The notes below the pieces were generated by a model. The model ran no database searches and was not told the origin of the DNA. It worked only from the letters and a program-made list of their open reading frames with translations. Positions 45,878 to 54,728 of a stretch of 64,000 nucleotides of DNA are shown here, piece by piece. The DNA is from Dehalococcoidia bacterium (GTDB lineage Bacteria > Chloroflexota > Dehalococcoidia > Lucifugimonadales > SHYT01). The DNA is taken from positions 1-64,000 of the forward strand of contig SHXZ01000008.1 in NCBI GenBank assembly GCA_009693045.1, read 5' to 3'. Within the stretch, counting starts at the first letter, position 1. Each line of letters opens with the position of its first letter. The position numbers and the translations under genes were made by a program.

Positions 45878-46056
45878 ATACCAACTCTGATTGAAAGTGG
45901 CGTTCATCTTGAGGGCTCGCCGCTGGTGGACGGTAACGCACGGCGTTCGTCCATGCCGATGTTGATCTAACCCCTCGCCCCTTCCCTAAAGGGAAGGGGC
46001 AGCTTGCCCACCAAGCCAACTGATACCATTGAGCCACCTTTTTACAGAGATGGTAT
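45878..46056. mobile_element. MITE-like element with TIR ATACCANNTCTG...CAGANNTGGTAT (copy 1)
   Basis: Left ATACCAACTCTGATTGAAAGTGGCG; right reverse complement ATACCATCTCTGTAAAAAGGTGGC; same TIRs at 51109-51292. Confidence 0.7.
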
Positions 46057-46333
46057 AAGAGTGAGGAGACCTTTCGAGGGCACGATGATTGACGTCGGCC
46101 CCGCAAAGTTCTGGGCCGTTTGTCCTCCCGCAATGCGCGTCAAGATCGGGGAAAATGCGGTCAAACGGGCGGTCAGGGTCTTTCAGTTCTCAGCAAGTAA
46201 GGCATCCTGGGGCGACGAAACAGCGGACATCCGGATTCATCGCGCGTCAGGTGGCGGCTTTGGAACCAGGGGAGATGCTTCGCTCCGCTCAGCATGGCAG
46301 AATTGAAAGACCCTGACCGGGAGGGGAAACGGC

Positions 46334-46363
46334 TTGACATCGCGTGGCCTGGCAGGGTATGGT
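46334..46363 (+). promoter_or_regulatory. Putative sigma-70 promoter upstream of the DUF5679 gene
   Basis: TTGACA - 18 bp - TATGGT, 27 bp before the ATG at 46391. Confidence 0.55.
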
Positions 46364-46390
46364 CGTGTTACTTTCGCCCTGAGGAACACC

Positions 46391-46534
46391 ATGGCAGAGG
46401 CGTACTGTCTCCGCTGTCGGGCTAGCCGCGAGGTCAGCAACCCCCGAGAAGTCAAGCTCAAGAATGGCCGCCCCGCGGTTGAAGGGACATGCCCGGTCTG
46501 CAAGACCAAACTGTTCCGCATCGTGAAGGGCTAG
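46391..46534 (+). CDS. DUF5679 domain protein (small Zn-ribbon)
   Basis: MAEAYCLRCRASREVSNPREVKLKNGRPAVEGTCPVCKTKLFRIVKG. Confidence 0.88.
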   Translation: MAEAYCLRCRASREVSNPREVKLKNGRPAVEGTCPVCKTKLFRIVKG

Positions 46535-46691
46535 CCACTCTTATCCCGCCTCGTCGCTCCCACCACGTTTGGGCTCAGCACTCCCTTGACCAAGGAGGAC
46601 GATGGCGTTTGCGTCACAGGTAACGCGAAATCGCCGGCGCCTGCGAACTTTGGGGACGGTCAACCGCGTTGCACGCAGTGGGTGAAGCTGC

Positions 46692-47384
46692 TCAGGCGGG
46701 GCCCGGAAGCCGCTTGAGCTTTTTGAGCAGCGCCAGCGGGTTGCCCTGCAGGGCGCTCATGGCCTGGTCGGTGGTCAGACCCGCGCCCAGGGCGACGGAA
46801 GTTGCGAGGCGCGGCGTGTGCAGGTCGTCCGGCGAGTGGGCGTCGGAGTCTACAACCAGGTTGGCGCCCGCCGCCATCGCGGTCCGCGCGACCAGGCCGT
46901 TGGTGAGCGAGTGGCCTCGGCGAGAGGTAAGCTCCAGGTAGATGCCCCGCTGCTTGGCGAGTCGCGCCTCTTCTTCAGTGAGCATGCCGGGATGGGCGAG
47001 CACGTCCACGTAGGCGGACGCGAGGGCGGCGCGGTTGGTGCCGGGGGCCACGGGCTCTTTGATGGTCTCGCCGTGGACGATGACGATCTGCGCGCCGAGC
47101 GACTTGGCTTTCTTCGCCGCATCGTCAATCAGGTGAGGCGGCACGTGGGTGAGCTCCACCCCCGGAACGGCGATGATGCCCATCTCGCGCGACGCCACCT
47201 CGCACTCGCGGACGAGCACCTCAAGGATGCGCTCTTGGTCGTGGATGCCCGCGTGGTCTGTGACGGCGATGGCCTTGTAGCCGTTGACGACGGCCCTGCG
47301 GATCAGCTCAATGGGAGAAAGCTCACCGTCGGTCAGGAACGTGTGGGTGTGGAAGTCGTAGACGTCGCGGATGAGCTGTGTCAC
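46692..47384 (-). CDS. PHP domain protein / histidinol-phosphatase family
   Basis: DFHTHTFLTDGELSPIELIRRAVVNGYKAIAVTDHAGI ... GVELTHVPP ... VVDSDAHSPDDL. Confidence 0.9.
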   Translation of the reverse strand: MTQLIRDVYDFHTHTFLTDGELSPIELIRRAVVNGYKAIAVTDHAGIHDQERILEVLVRECEVASREMGIIAVPGVELTHVPPHLIDDAAKKAKSLGAQIVIVHGETIKEPVAPGTNRAALASAYVDVLAHPGMLTEEEARLAKQRGIYLELTSRRGHSLTNGLVARTAMAAGANLVVDSDAHSPDDLHTPRLATSVALGAGLTTDQAMSALQGNPLALLKKLKRLPGPA

Positions 47385-47688
47385 GCGGCTATGATAGCAC
47401 GCCGCGAGCGGGTGTTTGTAGGGTGTTTGTAGTCAGAGAACGACATGGGGTGGGATGACTACGGGCATCAATGGTCATCAAAAAGATGCGTCACCAGTCG
47501 GCGCAAAGGTGTTCCTGTTGGGACCCAAACCTCACCCCTTCCCCCTCTCCGCACTGCGGAGAGGGGGAAGGCGCTCAGCGATGGAACGTCCCCCTTGGCA
47601 TGGTTGGTCTTAGTCGCGACTGGATGAGCATGGATTGAGTTGATCACTATGAGTGTGACTCGTGGCACTGTAGCCGTGCACGAGGCCG

Positions 47689-47717
47689 TTGACAGGTTTA
47701 CGCAAGATGTCTACAAT
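47689..47717 (+). promoter_or_regulatory. Near-consensus sigma-70 promoter upstream of rpsP
   Basis: TTGACA - 17 bp - TACAAT. Confidence 0.75.
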
Positions 47718-47761
47718 TACAGCGAATGACTTCCGCGTAATGCCGAAGGAGCTTAGGGTTC

Positions 47762-48031
47762 ATGCTTCGCATCAGGTTGAGGCGCGTGGGCAAGAGCAAA
47801 CAGCCCAGCTACCGGATCGTCGTGGTGGACGGCCACGCGCCCAGGGATGGGGCCTACCTTGACCAAGTGGGCTTCTACAACCCGCTTGTGGACCCCCCGC
47901 TGATCAGGATAGACGAGGGCAAGGCTGTGGAGTGGCTTCGCAAGGGCGCGCAGCCGTCAGAGCCAGTTGAACAGATGTTGCGCCGTCTGGGGACGATTGA
48001 AAAGGCCAAGGCTCATGAAGGAACTGGTTGA
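47762..48031 (+). CDS. rpsP: 30S ribosomal protein S16
   Basis: MLRIRLRRVGKSKQPSYRIVVVDGHAPRDGAYLDQVGFYNPL. Confidence 0.96.
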   Translation: MLRIRLRRVGKSKQPSYRIVVVDGHAPRDGAYLDQVGFYNPLVDPPLIRIDEGKAVEWLRKGAQPSEPVEQMLRRLGTIEKAKAHEGTG

Positions 48032-48242
48032 GTACATGGCGCGGGCGTTGGCGCACAACCCCGACGCCGTCAAGGTATCCGAGGCTGAGCAAGACGGCCT
48101 GAAGGTGATCCAGCTAGAAGTCGCGCCGGAAGACAAGGGCAGGATCATCGGCAAGCAGGGCCGGGTCGCGCAGGCGATGCGGCTTATGCTGCGTGTGGCG
48201 GCGGTCAAAGAGGGCACGCGGGCGACGCTCCAGATCCTCTAG
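48015..48242 (+). CDS. khpA: KH domain RNA-binding protein (KhpA/YlqC)
   Basis: MKELVEYMARALAHNPDAVKVSE ... IQLEVAPEDKGRIIGKQGRVAQAMRLML; starts inside the rpsP 3' end. Confidence 0.92.
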   Translation: MKELVEYMARALAHNPDAVKVSEAEQDGLKVIQLEVAPEDKGRIIGKQGRVAQAMRLMLRVAAVKEGTRATLQIL

Positions 48243-48329
48243 TTCAACGATCCATGCGGTGGTTGCCAGCGGGTCGGTCCTAGCGGTGATGACCCAGAAC
48301 AAGACGACTGAGCTTCAGGAGACGGCGCC

Positions 48330-49085
48330 GTGTCCGGTCATTCCAAATGGAAAACCATCAAGCACGCGAAGGGCGCGGCTGACGCCAAGCGCGGCCAGAT
48401 CTTCACGAAGATAACGCGGGAGATCATCATGGCGGCGCGCCAAGGCAGCAGCGACCCCGCCACCAACTCGCGCCTCCGTTTGGCCGTGGAAAAGGCCCGC
48501 GAAGCCAACATGCCCATGGACAACATTGACCGGGCCATCAAGCGCGCCACGGGGGTCGCCGACCAGTCCCAGCTGGAAGAGATGATGTACGAGGGCTACG
48601 GCCCGGGCGGCATCGCCATCCTCATCTTTGTTCTCACCGACAACAAGAACCGGGCCGTGTCCGAGGTGCGGAACATCATGGATCGCAACAACGGAAAGTT
48701 GGGCCAGGCCGGTTCGGTGAGCTGGGGTTTTGAGCAGAAGGGTACCTTGACTCTGGAAGTGGACCCGAAGCGGGCGGAAGAGATCGCGCTGGCGTCCATT
48801 GACCTTGGCGCCGAGGACTTTTCGGTGGAAGGCTCGTTTGTGGAGCTTCGCTGCGAGCCAACCCAGTTGGAGACCTTGCGGGAGGCCATCACCAAGCAGG
48901 GCGTGAAGCCCACCTCCGCCGAGGTAGCGATGGTGCCGAAGACGACCGTGCGACTGGAAGACCGGCCCGCCGAGCAGGCGCTCCGCCTGCTTGACCGGCT
49001 GGAAGACTTGGACGACGTGCAGCGTGTTGCGAGCAACGCCGACTTTGCCGAAGGGGTCCTTGAGCGTTACTCAAACGCGGCCTAA
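48330..49085 (+). CDS. yebC: YebC/PmpR family transcriptional regulator
   Basis: MSGHSKWKTIKHAKGAADAKRGQIFTKITREI ... EGYGPGGIAILI..LTDNKNRAVSEVRNIM. Confidence 0.95.
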   Translation: MSGHSKWKTIKHAKGAADAKRGQIFTKITREIIMAARQGSSDPATNSRLRLAVEKAREANMPMDNIDRAIKRATGVADQSQLEEMMYEGYGPGGIAILIFVLTDNKNRAVSEVRNIMDRNNGKLGQAGSVSWGFEQKGTLTLEVDPKRAEEIALASIDLGAEDFSVEGSFVELRCEPTQLETLREAITKQGVKPTSAEVAMVPKTTVRLEDRPAEQALRLLDRLEDLDDVQRVASNADFAEGVLERYSNAA

Positions 49086-49110
49086 GCAGTCCCGACAGGT
49101 CGGGACGCCT

Positions 49111-49653
49111 GTGAACGGTAGTCAGCGGTTCCTTGGCGTTGACCCGGGGACGCACCGCATGGGCTACGGCCTCATTGACGTATCCGGCGCCTCCCTTCAG
49201 TACCTCTCTTGCGGCGTCATCAAAGCCACCGCCTCCGCGCCCATTGAACAACGCCTGCTGGAGGTATATCAAGGCCTCCAGGCCGTGCTCGAAGAGTGGC
49301 GCCCGGACGTTGTAGCCCTTGAAGAGCCTTTTCTGCCCCGGTCCACCAGCGGCGACAACGGCTACCAGACGAGCGCTCGTTCGGCCATCGCCGTTGGGCA
49401 GGCCCAGGGCGCGGCGCTGATGGCGGCGGCTCAGCGCCGCGTGCCTGTGGTGCGATACGCCCCCGCGCAGATCAAGCGCGCGGTGAGTGAGTATGGCCGC
49501 GGCTCCAAGGAGCAGGTCCAGGAGATGGTCAAGCTGCTGCTAGGGCTGGATGCGCGTCCGGAGCCATCGGACGCCGCCGACGCGCTGGCGGTGGCCATAT
49601 GCCACGCGCAGCAGATCAGAGTGCAGACGCTGACGGCGCTGGGTGAGTCATGA
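49111..49653 (+). CDS. ruvC: Crossover junction endodeoxyribonuclease RuvC
   Basis: FLGVDPGTHRMGYGLIDVSG ... PDVVALEEPF ... VRYAPAQIKRAVSEYGRGSKEQVQEMV ... SDAADALAVAICHA. Confidence 0.95.
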   Translation: MNGSQRFLGVDPGTHRMGYGLIDVSGASLQYLSCGVIKATASAPIEQRLLEVYQGLQAVLEEWRPDVVALEEPFLPRSTSGDNGYQTSARSAIAVGQAQGAALMAAAQRRVPVVRYAPAQIKRAVSEYGRGSKEQVQEMVKLLLGLDARPEPSDAADALAVAICHAQQIRVQTLTALGES

Positions 49654-50234
49654 TCGCGGGCGTTCGCGGGACCATTGAGGCTGTCGGCGACGCGTGGGTC
49701 GTGGTCGCGGTCGGTGGAGTTAGCCTGAGGGTTGCGGTGCCCAACACGGTGATCCCCACGCTGGGAGGCATCGGCGGGCCGGTGCGGCTTCACACCCACC
49801 TGGTCGTCCGCGAAGAGGAGCTGTCTCTCTACGGCTTTCCGACGACTGAGGCGCTGCGCCTTTTCCAGACCCTGCTGACGGTGAGCGGCGTTGGGCCGCG
49901 GCTCGCGCTTTCCCTGCTGAACAGCGCAAGCCCAGAGGCGTTGGCCGTGGCGATTGCCTCCGGCGACGTGGCGCGCTTGCAGCGCGCCCAGGGCGTTGGG
50001 CGGAAGATCGCGGAGCGCGTGGTGTTGGAGCTTCGGGAGAAGTTCTCCGGCGTCCGGGCCAGCGCGCCGGGGGCCGTGCCTGACGAGGGCGAAGACGAGG
50101 CGACTGCCGCGCTCACCTCCCTGGGGTACACGGGGGCGGAGGCGCAGGACGTGCTCCGACGGACGCCGGTCACGCCTGGGGAGCCGCTTGAGGAGCGCGT
50201 CCGCCGGGCGCTTCAACACCTTGCCGCGCGATAG
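49650..50234 (+). CDS. ruvA: Holliday junction DNA helicase RuvA
   Basis: MIAGVRGTIEAVGDAWVVVAVGGV ... LVVREEELSLYGFPTTEALRLFQTLLTVSGVGPRLALSLL. Confidence 0.94.
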   Translation: MIAGVRGTIEAVGDAWVVVAVGGVSLRVAVPNTVIPTLGGIGGPVRLHTHLVVREEELSLYGFPTTEALRLFQTLLTVSGVGPRLALSLLNSASPEALAVAIASGDVARLQRAQGVGRKIAERVVLELREKFSGVRASAPGAVPDEGEDEATAALTSLGYTGAEAQDVLRRTPVTPGEPLEERVRRALQHLAAR

Positions 50235-50265
50235 GCGGTCAAGTTTTGGCGCGACGTGGGGCGTC

Positions 50266-50898
50266 AGGCTAATCTCGTTCCACAGGGCTGCGCGATGGTA
50301 TCCGATCATAGCCTTGGCGCTTGGCGCGACGCTGGTTGTGTCCTGCCGCGGCGTTAGTTCCGGACCGGCGGCTGCTCCACCGGCCTCCATCTCCACGACG
50401 ACGCCCGCCCAGCCCCAGCCGTCCGGTGCGCCGCCCGCCGCGCCGGCAGCGTCAGTCGCGCCGTCGCAAGCTCCGGCGGACCGCGTGGTAGACGGCTACG
50501 CAGTCATGAAGGGCTGCCGCATGACGCTGGAGATCGCGGACACGCCGCCGAAACGCATGCGAGGCCTGATGGACCGGCCGAGTTTGCCGCGTGACCACGG
50601 GATGATCTTTGTGTATGACGAAGTGAGGGCGTGGCCCTTCTGGATGCTGAATACGCTCATCCCGCTGGACATTGCGTGGCTGGACAAGAGCGGGCGCGTG
50701 GTGGATATCCAGACGATGGCGCCGCAACCGGGTGTTTCGCAGGACAAGTTGACACTCTACTACCCGAAGGGTGAGGCCCAGTCCGCGATTGAGATGAATG
50801 CGGGGCTTGCCGGCGGGCTTGGGCTAGCCAAGGGAGACGCCGTGGAGCTTCGCCTTGGTCCTCAGACAAGCCTGCCTGCTGCCTCCCCATGTCGGTGA
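50266..50898 (+). CDS. DUF192 domain protein with N-terminal lipobox-like signal; start uncertain
   Basis: IIALALGATLVVSCRG ... MTLEIADTPPKRMRGLMDRPSLPRDHGMIFVYDEVRAWPFWMLNTLIPLDIAWLDKSGRVVDIQTM. Confidence 0.82.
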   Translation, partial: RLISFHRAARWYPIIALALGATLVVSCRGVSSGPAAAPPASISTTTPAQPQPSGAPPAAPAASVAPSQAPADRVVDGYAVMKGCRMTLEIADTPPKRMRGLMDRPSLPRDHGMIFVYDEVRAWPFWMLNTLIPLDIAWLDKSGRVVDIQTMAPQPGVSQDKLTLYYPKGEAQSAIEMNAGLAGGLGLAKGDAVELRLGPQTSLPAASPCR

Positions 50899-51108
50899 AC
50901 AGCGAGCAACAGGTTTCGCGGATTACACCGAAGAATCACGAAGTCATCCCAAAATGCGCCCTGCCGAGAAAGCGATACGTGGTCCTGTCGGCGCGCCTGA
51001 CCTCTCCCCTGCCCCTCCCCTAAATGGGGAGGGGGATTGCCGCTTTCCTTGGTAACGAGGCTGGCGAAGGAAAGATGGGGGACGATTTTTGGGATACGTT
51101 CATGAATA

Positions 51109-51292
51109 ATACCAAGTCTGAATAAAGGTGGCGGTCATAAAACACGCCCGGCCTTCACCCGCCATTCTGAGCGCGGCGAAGAATCTCCCCCGATTCGTGG
51201 GGCGGGGGCGACATGTGGAGAGATTTCTCGGTCGCTTCGCTCCCTCAGAATGGCATCATTGCGGAGGCGCCACTTTCTCACAGAGCTGGTAT
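51109..51292. mobile_element. MITE-like element with TIR ATACCANNTCTG...CAGANNTGGTAT (copy 2)
   Basis: Left ATACCAAGTCTGAATAAAGGTGGCG; right reverse complement ATACCAGCTCTGTGAGAAAGTGGCG; interior contains a GCCATTCTGAGCGCGGCGAAGAATCTC repeat. Confidence 0.72.
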
Positions 51293-51381
51293 ATATCAGG
51301 GTGACCCGGAACTGGGAAGCAGGCGCTTTGGGTTATCGCGTTGGCCACCCTTGTAGCTCATAGCGCTCAGTCTCTGGAAAC

Positions 51382-51413
51382 GTGTAGGGGCAATTCATGA
51401 ATTGCCCCTACAC
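51382..51413. repeat. 32-bp perfect palindrome of the GTAGGGGC hairpin family
   Basis: GTGTAGGGGCAATTCATGAATTGCCCCTACAC; same as the core of 21065-21104. Confidence 0.92.
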
Positions 51414-51461
51414 ATTCCTTCAGGTCCGCCCATCAAGCGCGCATCCGCGGTGGGCTGCGCC

Positions 51462-52556
51462 CTACAGTGGTGCTTCCTGCTCCGCTCCGAGCGGCGTGCT
51501 CTCCGGGGCGAGCACGTAGGGTATGGGACGCACGTCGTGGGTGTTTCCTCGGTTCCGGTTGAAGGGGCCCGGCTCTTCGGTCACGCGAAACTGCACAATC
51601 TGCCGCTCTTGGAGCTGCGCGAAGTCCAGTGCGTGCAGCGCGGAGAGATGGAAGAAATAGGTCCGCCCGTCCTCCGAGCGTATGAACCCAAAGCCCCGGT
51701 CGGTGACGATGTTGGCGATCCGGCCAACCATAAAGCCACGCTCCACCATCCCTTGGAGCTCGATGGGCATGGGCTGGCTGAGCTCGGCCTCGGACTGGGC
51801 GCGCTGCTGGGCGAATCGGGCGCGGCAGTCGTCGCAGTACACCCGCTCGCCGGGGCGCTGGTGGTAGCTGGTGGTGAACTCGCGATCGCCCACGTGGTCG
51901 GGGGACTCGCAGCGGACCTGCGCCGTGACGTACTCCAGGCGCAGGTCGTTCACGACGTCGTTAAGGAAGACCACAGTGCTGTCACGGACGCGGAGCGCAT
52001 CCAGAGGGTCCGTGTACGAATCGCTGCAGCTTCCGCGCACGCTGGCGATGACCACGCGCTTGCCGAGCCTGCGGACGTGTTGGAGCGCGGGGACGTAGTC
52101 ATCGTCGCCGATCACGGGCAGCGCCACGTCGTAGGCGTTGGAGATCATGGCATAGTAGAGCATGCCGCAAGCGAGCGCCACGTCGGCGCGCTTCTCCTCC
52201 GGGTAGAAGGGGTCACTGGCCTCGCGGTCCTCGCGGCGTACCCTGCGGCGGCGGAAGTCAATGGGCAGGATCTCGGTCTCAAAGTGGAACTCTTCCTTCA
52301 GCATGTCGTAGAACTCTTGGCGGCGCGCCACCTCGTCCGAGTCCCGCGCGTCAAAGTTAACCGGAATGCTGGCGAAGAACAGCGTGCGCACCAGCTCGAC
52401 GTCGGGCAGGCCCAGATCGGTCTTGGCCTTCGCCATCAAGATCTGGGGCAGCTTGCGGTAGTCAATCACGTACTGAGGGTCGGATGCTTCTTGCCTGAGG
52501 ATGAGGCGGCACCGGTAGAGCCAACTCCCATCAATAAACAGCATTACCTTGGCCAC
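51462..52556 (-). CDS. NYN (PIN-like) domain + Zn-ribbon + cold-shock domain protein
   Basis: MAKVMLFIDGSWLYRCRL ... KRADVALACGMLYYAMISNAYDVALPVIGDDDYVPALQHVRRLGKRVVIAS; CESPDH...YCDDCRARF; GRIANIVTDRGFGFIRSEDGRTYFFHLSAL. Confidence 0.85.
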   Translation of the reverse strand: MAKVMLFIDGSWLYRCRLILRQEASDPQYVIDYRKLPQILMAKAKTDLGLPDVELVRTLFFASIPVNFDARDSDEVARRQEFYDMLKEEFHFETEILPIDFRRRRVRREDREASDPFYPEEKRADVALACGMLYYAMISNAYDVALPVIGDDDYVPALQHVRRLGKRVVIASVRGSCSDSYTDPLDALRVRDSTVVFLNDVVNDLRLEYVTAQVRCESPDHVGDREFTTSYHQRPGERVYCDDCRARFAQQRAQSEAELSQPMPIELQGMVERGFMVGRIANIVTDRGFGFIRSEDGRTYFFHLSALHALDFAQLQERQIVQFRVTEEPGPFNRNRGNTHDVRPIPYVLAPESTPLGAEQEAPL

Positions 52557-52639
52557 AATTGACAGACCTCCCTCGTTCTATCGCTTTTGTGTAGGAACCC
52601 ACTTAACTGCACTGGAACACTGACTCAAGGCGCTCTGCG

Positions 52640-53830
52640 TTATGTCACCCCCCGCTCCGTGAGCCGCTCAATGTCGGCCCACGAGTAGCCCAGCTCCTGG
52701 AGAATCTCCTCCGTGTGCTCTCCCAGCTCAGGCGGATTGCCCTGGATTGTCAGCGGCGTGTCACTCATGGTAAACGATGGGCCCACGACGGTGATAGTCC
52801 CGAGGAGCGGGTGCTCCATGGTCTGAATGTAGCCGTTGGCGCGCGCCTGCTCGTCGCGGAGGACATCGTGGTAGGTCTGCACCGGCGCGCACAGGATGTC
52901 GGCCTTCTGGAGGTCGTCAATCCACTCCTGAGTGGCGCGTCTTGGGAAGACCGCGTCCAGGAAGGCGACCAGAGCGTCGGGGTCCTTGGTCCGCGCCTCC
53001 GTGGTCGCAAACCGGGTGTCTTCCGTCAGGCCGGGCACGATGCGGCAGAACCGCTCCCAGCGGTCCTCTCCGACGCCCGCCAGGCAGAGGTAGCCGTCCG
53101 CGGTCTTGAAGGCCCCCCACGGGCCACGGACGAACACGTGGTGCCGACCGGCTTTGACCGCCTGTCCGGTCAGCGAGTATTGGGTCAGCTCCCACGTCTG
53201 CAACCCAATAAGCGAGCCGTAGATGGAGGTAGACACGCGCTGCCCCTTGCCGGTCCGTTCGCGGCTGTACAGCGCGGCGAGCACGGCGGCGGCTATATTG
53301 AAGCCGCCGCTTTCGTCGCCCATGAGGTTGCCCGCGGGCAACGGATAATCGTCGGCGCGGCCAGTCATGCTCATCAGGCCGCTGTAGGCTTGCGCCAGCA
53401 CGTCCCGCGCGGGGCGGTTGGCCATTGGCCCTTTAGGGCCGAAGCCGGACGCCTGCGCGTAGATGATGCGCGGGTTGCGGGCCTTCAGGTCTTCGTAGCC
53501 CAGTTGCAGCCTGTCCAGGACGCCTTCGCGCCAGTTGCTGATGACCACGTCGGCTTTCTGCGCCAGGCGGTACACCACCTCCTTGGCCTCCGGTGTCTTC
53601 AGATCAAGGGTGATGCTCCGTTTGCCTCGGTTGAACGCGAGGAAGTAGGGGCTCACTCCTTTGAGTTTGTCAACCCAGCGCGCGGCGGCGCGGCGGGAAG
53701 CGTCTCCGCCATCCCGGCGCTCAACCTTGTAGACCTGCGCGCCCATGTAGGAGAGGAGCAAGCCGGCAAAAGGCCCTTGGATCTCCTGCCCGAACTCAAT
53801 GACCTTTACGCCTTCCAGTGGACCACCCAT
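52640..53830 (-). CDS. CaiB/BaiF CoA-transferase (family III)
   Basis: MGGPLEGVKVIEFGQEIQGPFAGLLLSYMGAQVYKVERRDGGDASR ... RGKRSITLDLKTPEAKEVVYRLAQKADVVISNWREGVLDRLQLGYEDLKARNPRIIYAQASGFG. Confidence 0.93.
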   Translation of the reverse strand: MGGPLEGVKVIEFGQEIQGPFAGLLLSYMGAQVYKVERRDGGDASRRAAARWVDKLKGVSPYFLAFNRGKRSITLDLKTPEAKEVVYRLAQKADVVISNWREGVLDRLQLGYEDLKARNPRIIYAQASGFGPKGPMANRPARDVLAQAYSGLMSMTGRADDYPLPAGNLMGDESGGFNIAAAVLAALYSRERTGKGQRVSTSIYGSLIGLQTWELTQYSLTGQAVKAGRHHVFVRGPWGAFKTADGYLCLAGVGEDRWERFCRIVPGLTEDTRFATTEARTKDPDALVAFLDAVFPRRATQEWIDDLQKADILCAPVQTYHDVLRDEQARANGYIQTMEHPLLGTITVVGPSFTMSDTPLTIQGNPPELGEHTEEILQELGYSWADIERLTERGVT

Positions 53831-53961
53831 CTGTTTTCCCTCACTAGGCGATAGCGGCGGTGCGGTATGCGTTGGCGCTCCAAGGCCCATACTATACTGT
53901 TTCCGTCCCAGCACTGAAACGCCGGCATGGTTTCGCAACCATTTATTGAGAGGGTACGTGA

Positions 53962-53990
53962 GTAGGGGCGACCCGACGGGTCGCCCCTAC
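53962..53990. repeat. 29-bp hairpin of the GTAGGGGC family
   Basis: GTAGGGGCGACCCG-A-CGGGTCGCCCCTAC. Confidence 0.9.
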
Positions 53991-54014
53991 GACCACACCA
54001 CCCACAAAGAACAT

Positions 54015-54728
54015 ATGCTGATGACCCAACGAATCTGTATTGTCCATGACCTGGGCCTCGTTGACTACGACCGCGCCTGGGAGCTCCAGAAGGCGCTGGC
54101 CGCTCGACGCGCCGACGGTGCGATTCCCGACCTGCTCCTTCTGCTACAGCACCCCCACGTCTTCACGTTGGGCCGACGCGGGCAGGACGCGGACATCTTG
54201 CTCTCGCCGGAAGAGCTTGTTCGCCTGGGCGTGACGGTGCACCACGTGGACCGGGGCGGGCTGGCGACGTACCACGGGCCGGGGCAGCTCGTGGGCTACC
54301 CCATCGTGGACCTGCGGGCGTGGGGCGGCGGGCCGGTGCGGTACGTGCGCACGCTGGAGGATGCGCTCATCAAGGCTGCCATCCAGCTAGGCGTGCCAAC
54401 GGAACGGCGCGAGGGCCTGACGGGCGTGTGGGCCGGCAAGCGGAAGCTGGCCGCCATCGGCGTGCGCGTGAGCCGGGGGGTGACGACGCACGGCTTCGCG
54501 CTGAACGTCTCCACGGACCTGAGCTTCTTCAAGCACATCGTGCCGTGCGGGATGCCGGAGGCGGAGGCCACGTCGCTGGAGCGCGAGCTGGACGCTCCGG
54601 TGGACATGGCGCGCGTGCGGGACGAGGTGGAGCGGGTGTTTGGGCAGGTGTTTGGCTTTGCGATGGGGCGGGACGAAATCCTCACCACCGCCCTTGGGGA
54701 GAGGAAACCTCGGTTCGCGTCCCTTTAG
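54015..54728 (+). CDS. lipB: Octanoyltransferase LipB
   Basis: LLQHPHVFTLGRRGQDADIL ... VHHVDRGGLATYHGPGQLVGYPIVDLRAWGGGPVRYVRTLEDALI. Confidence 0.94.
   Translation: MLMTQRICIVHDLGLVDYDRAWELQKALAARRADGAIPDLLLLLQHPHVFTLGRRGQDADILLSPEELVRLGVTVHHVDRGGLATYHGPGQLVGYPIVDLRAWGGGPVRYVRTLEDALIKAAIQLGVPTERREGLTGVWAGKRKLAAIGVRVSRGVTTHGFALNVSTDLSFFKHIVPCGMPEAEATSLERELDAPVDMARVRDEVERVFGQVFGFAMGRDEILTTALGERKPRFASL

Noticed and set aside
51402-52562. 386-aa plus-strand ORF opposite the NYN-CSD gene
   Set aside because: Mirror ORF of a high-GC gene (Val/Ala/His-rich); the minus strand has all domain motifs. Similar antisense ORFs at 52715-53854, 36733-37728, 32387-33688 and 33550-34752 were rejected on the same grounds.
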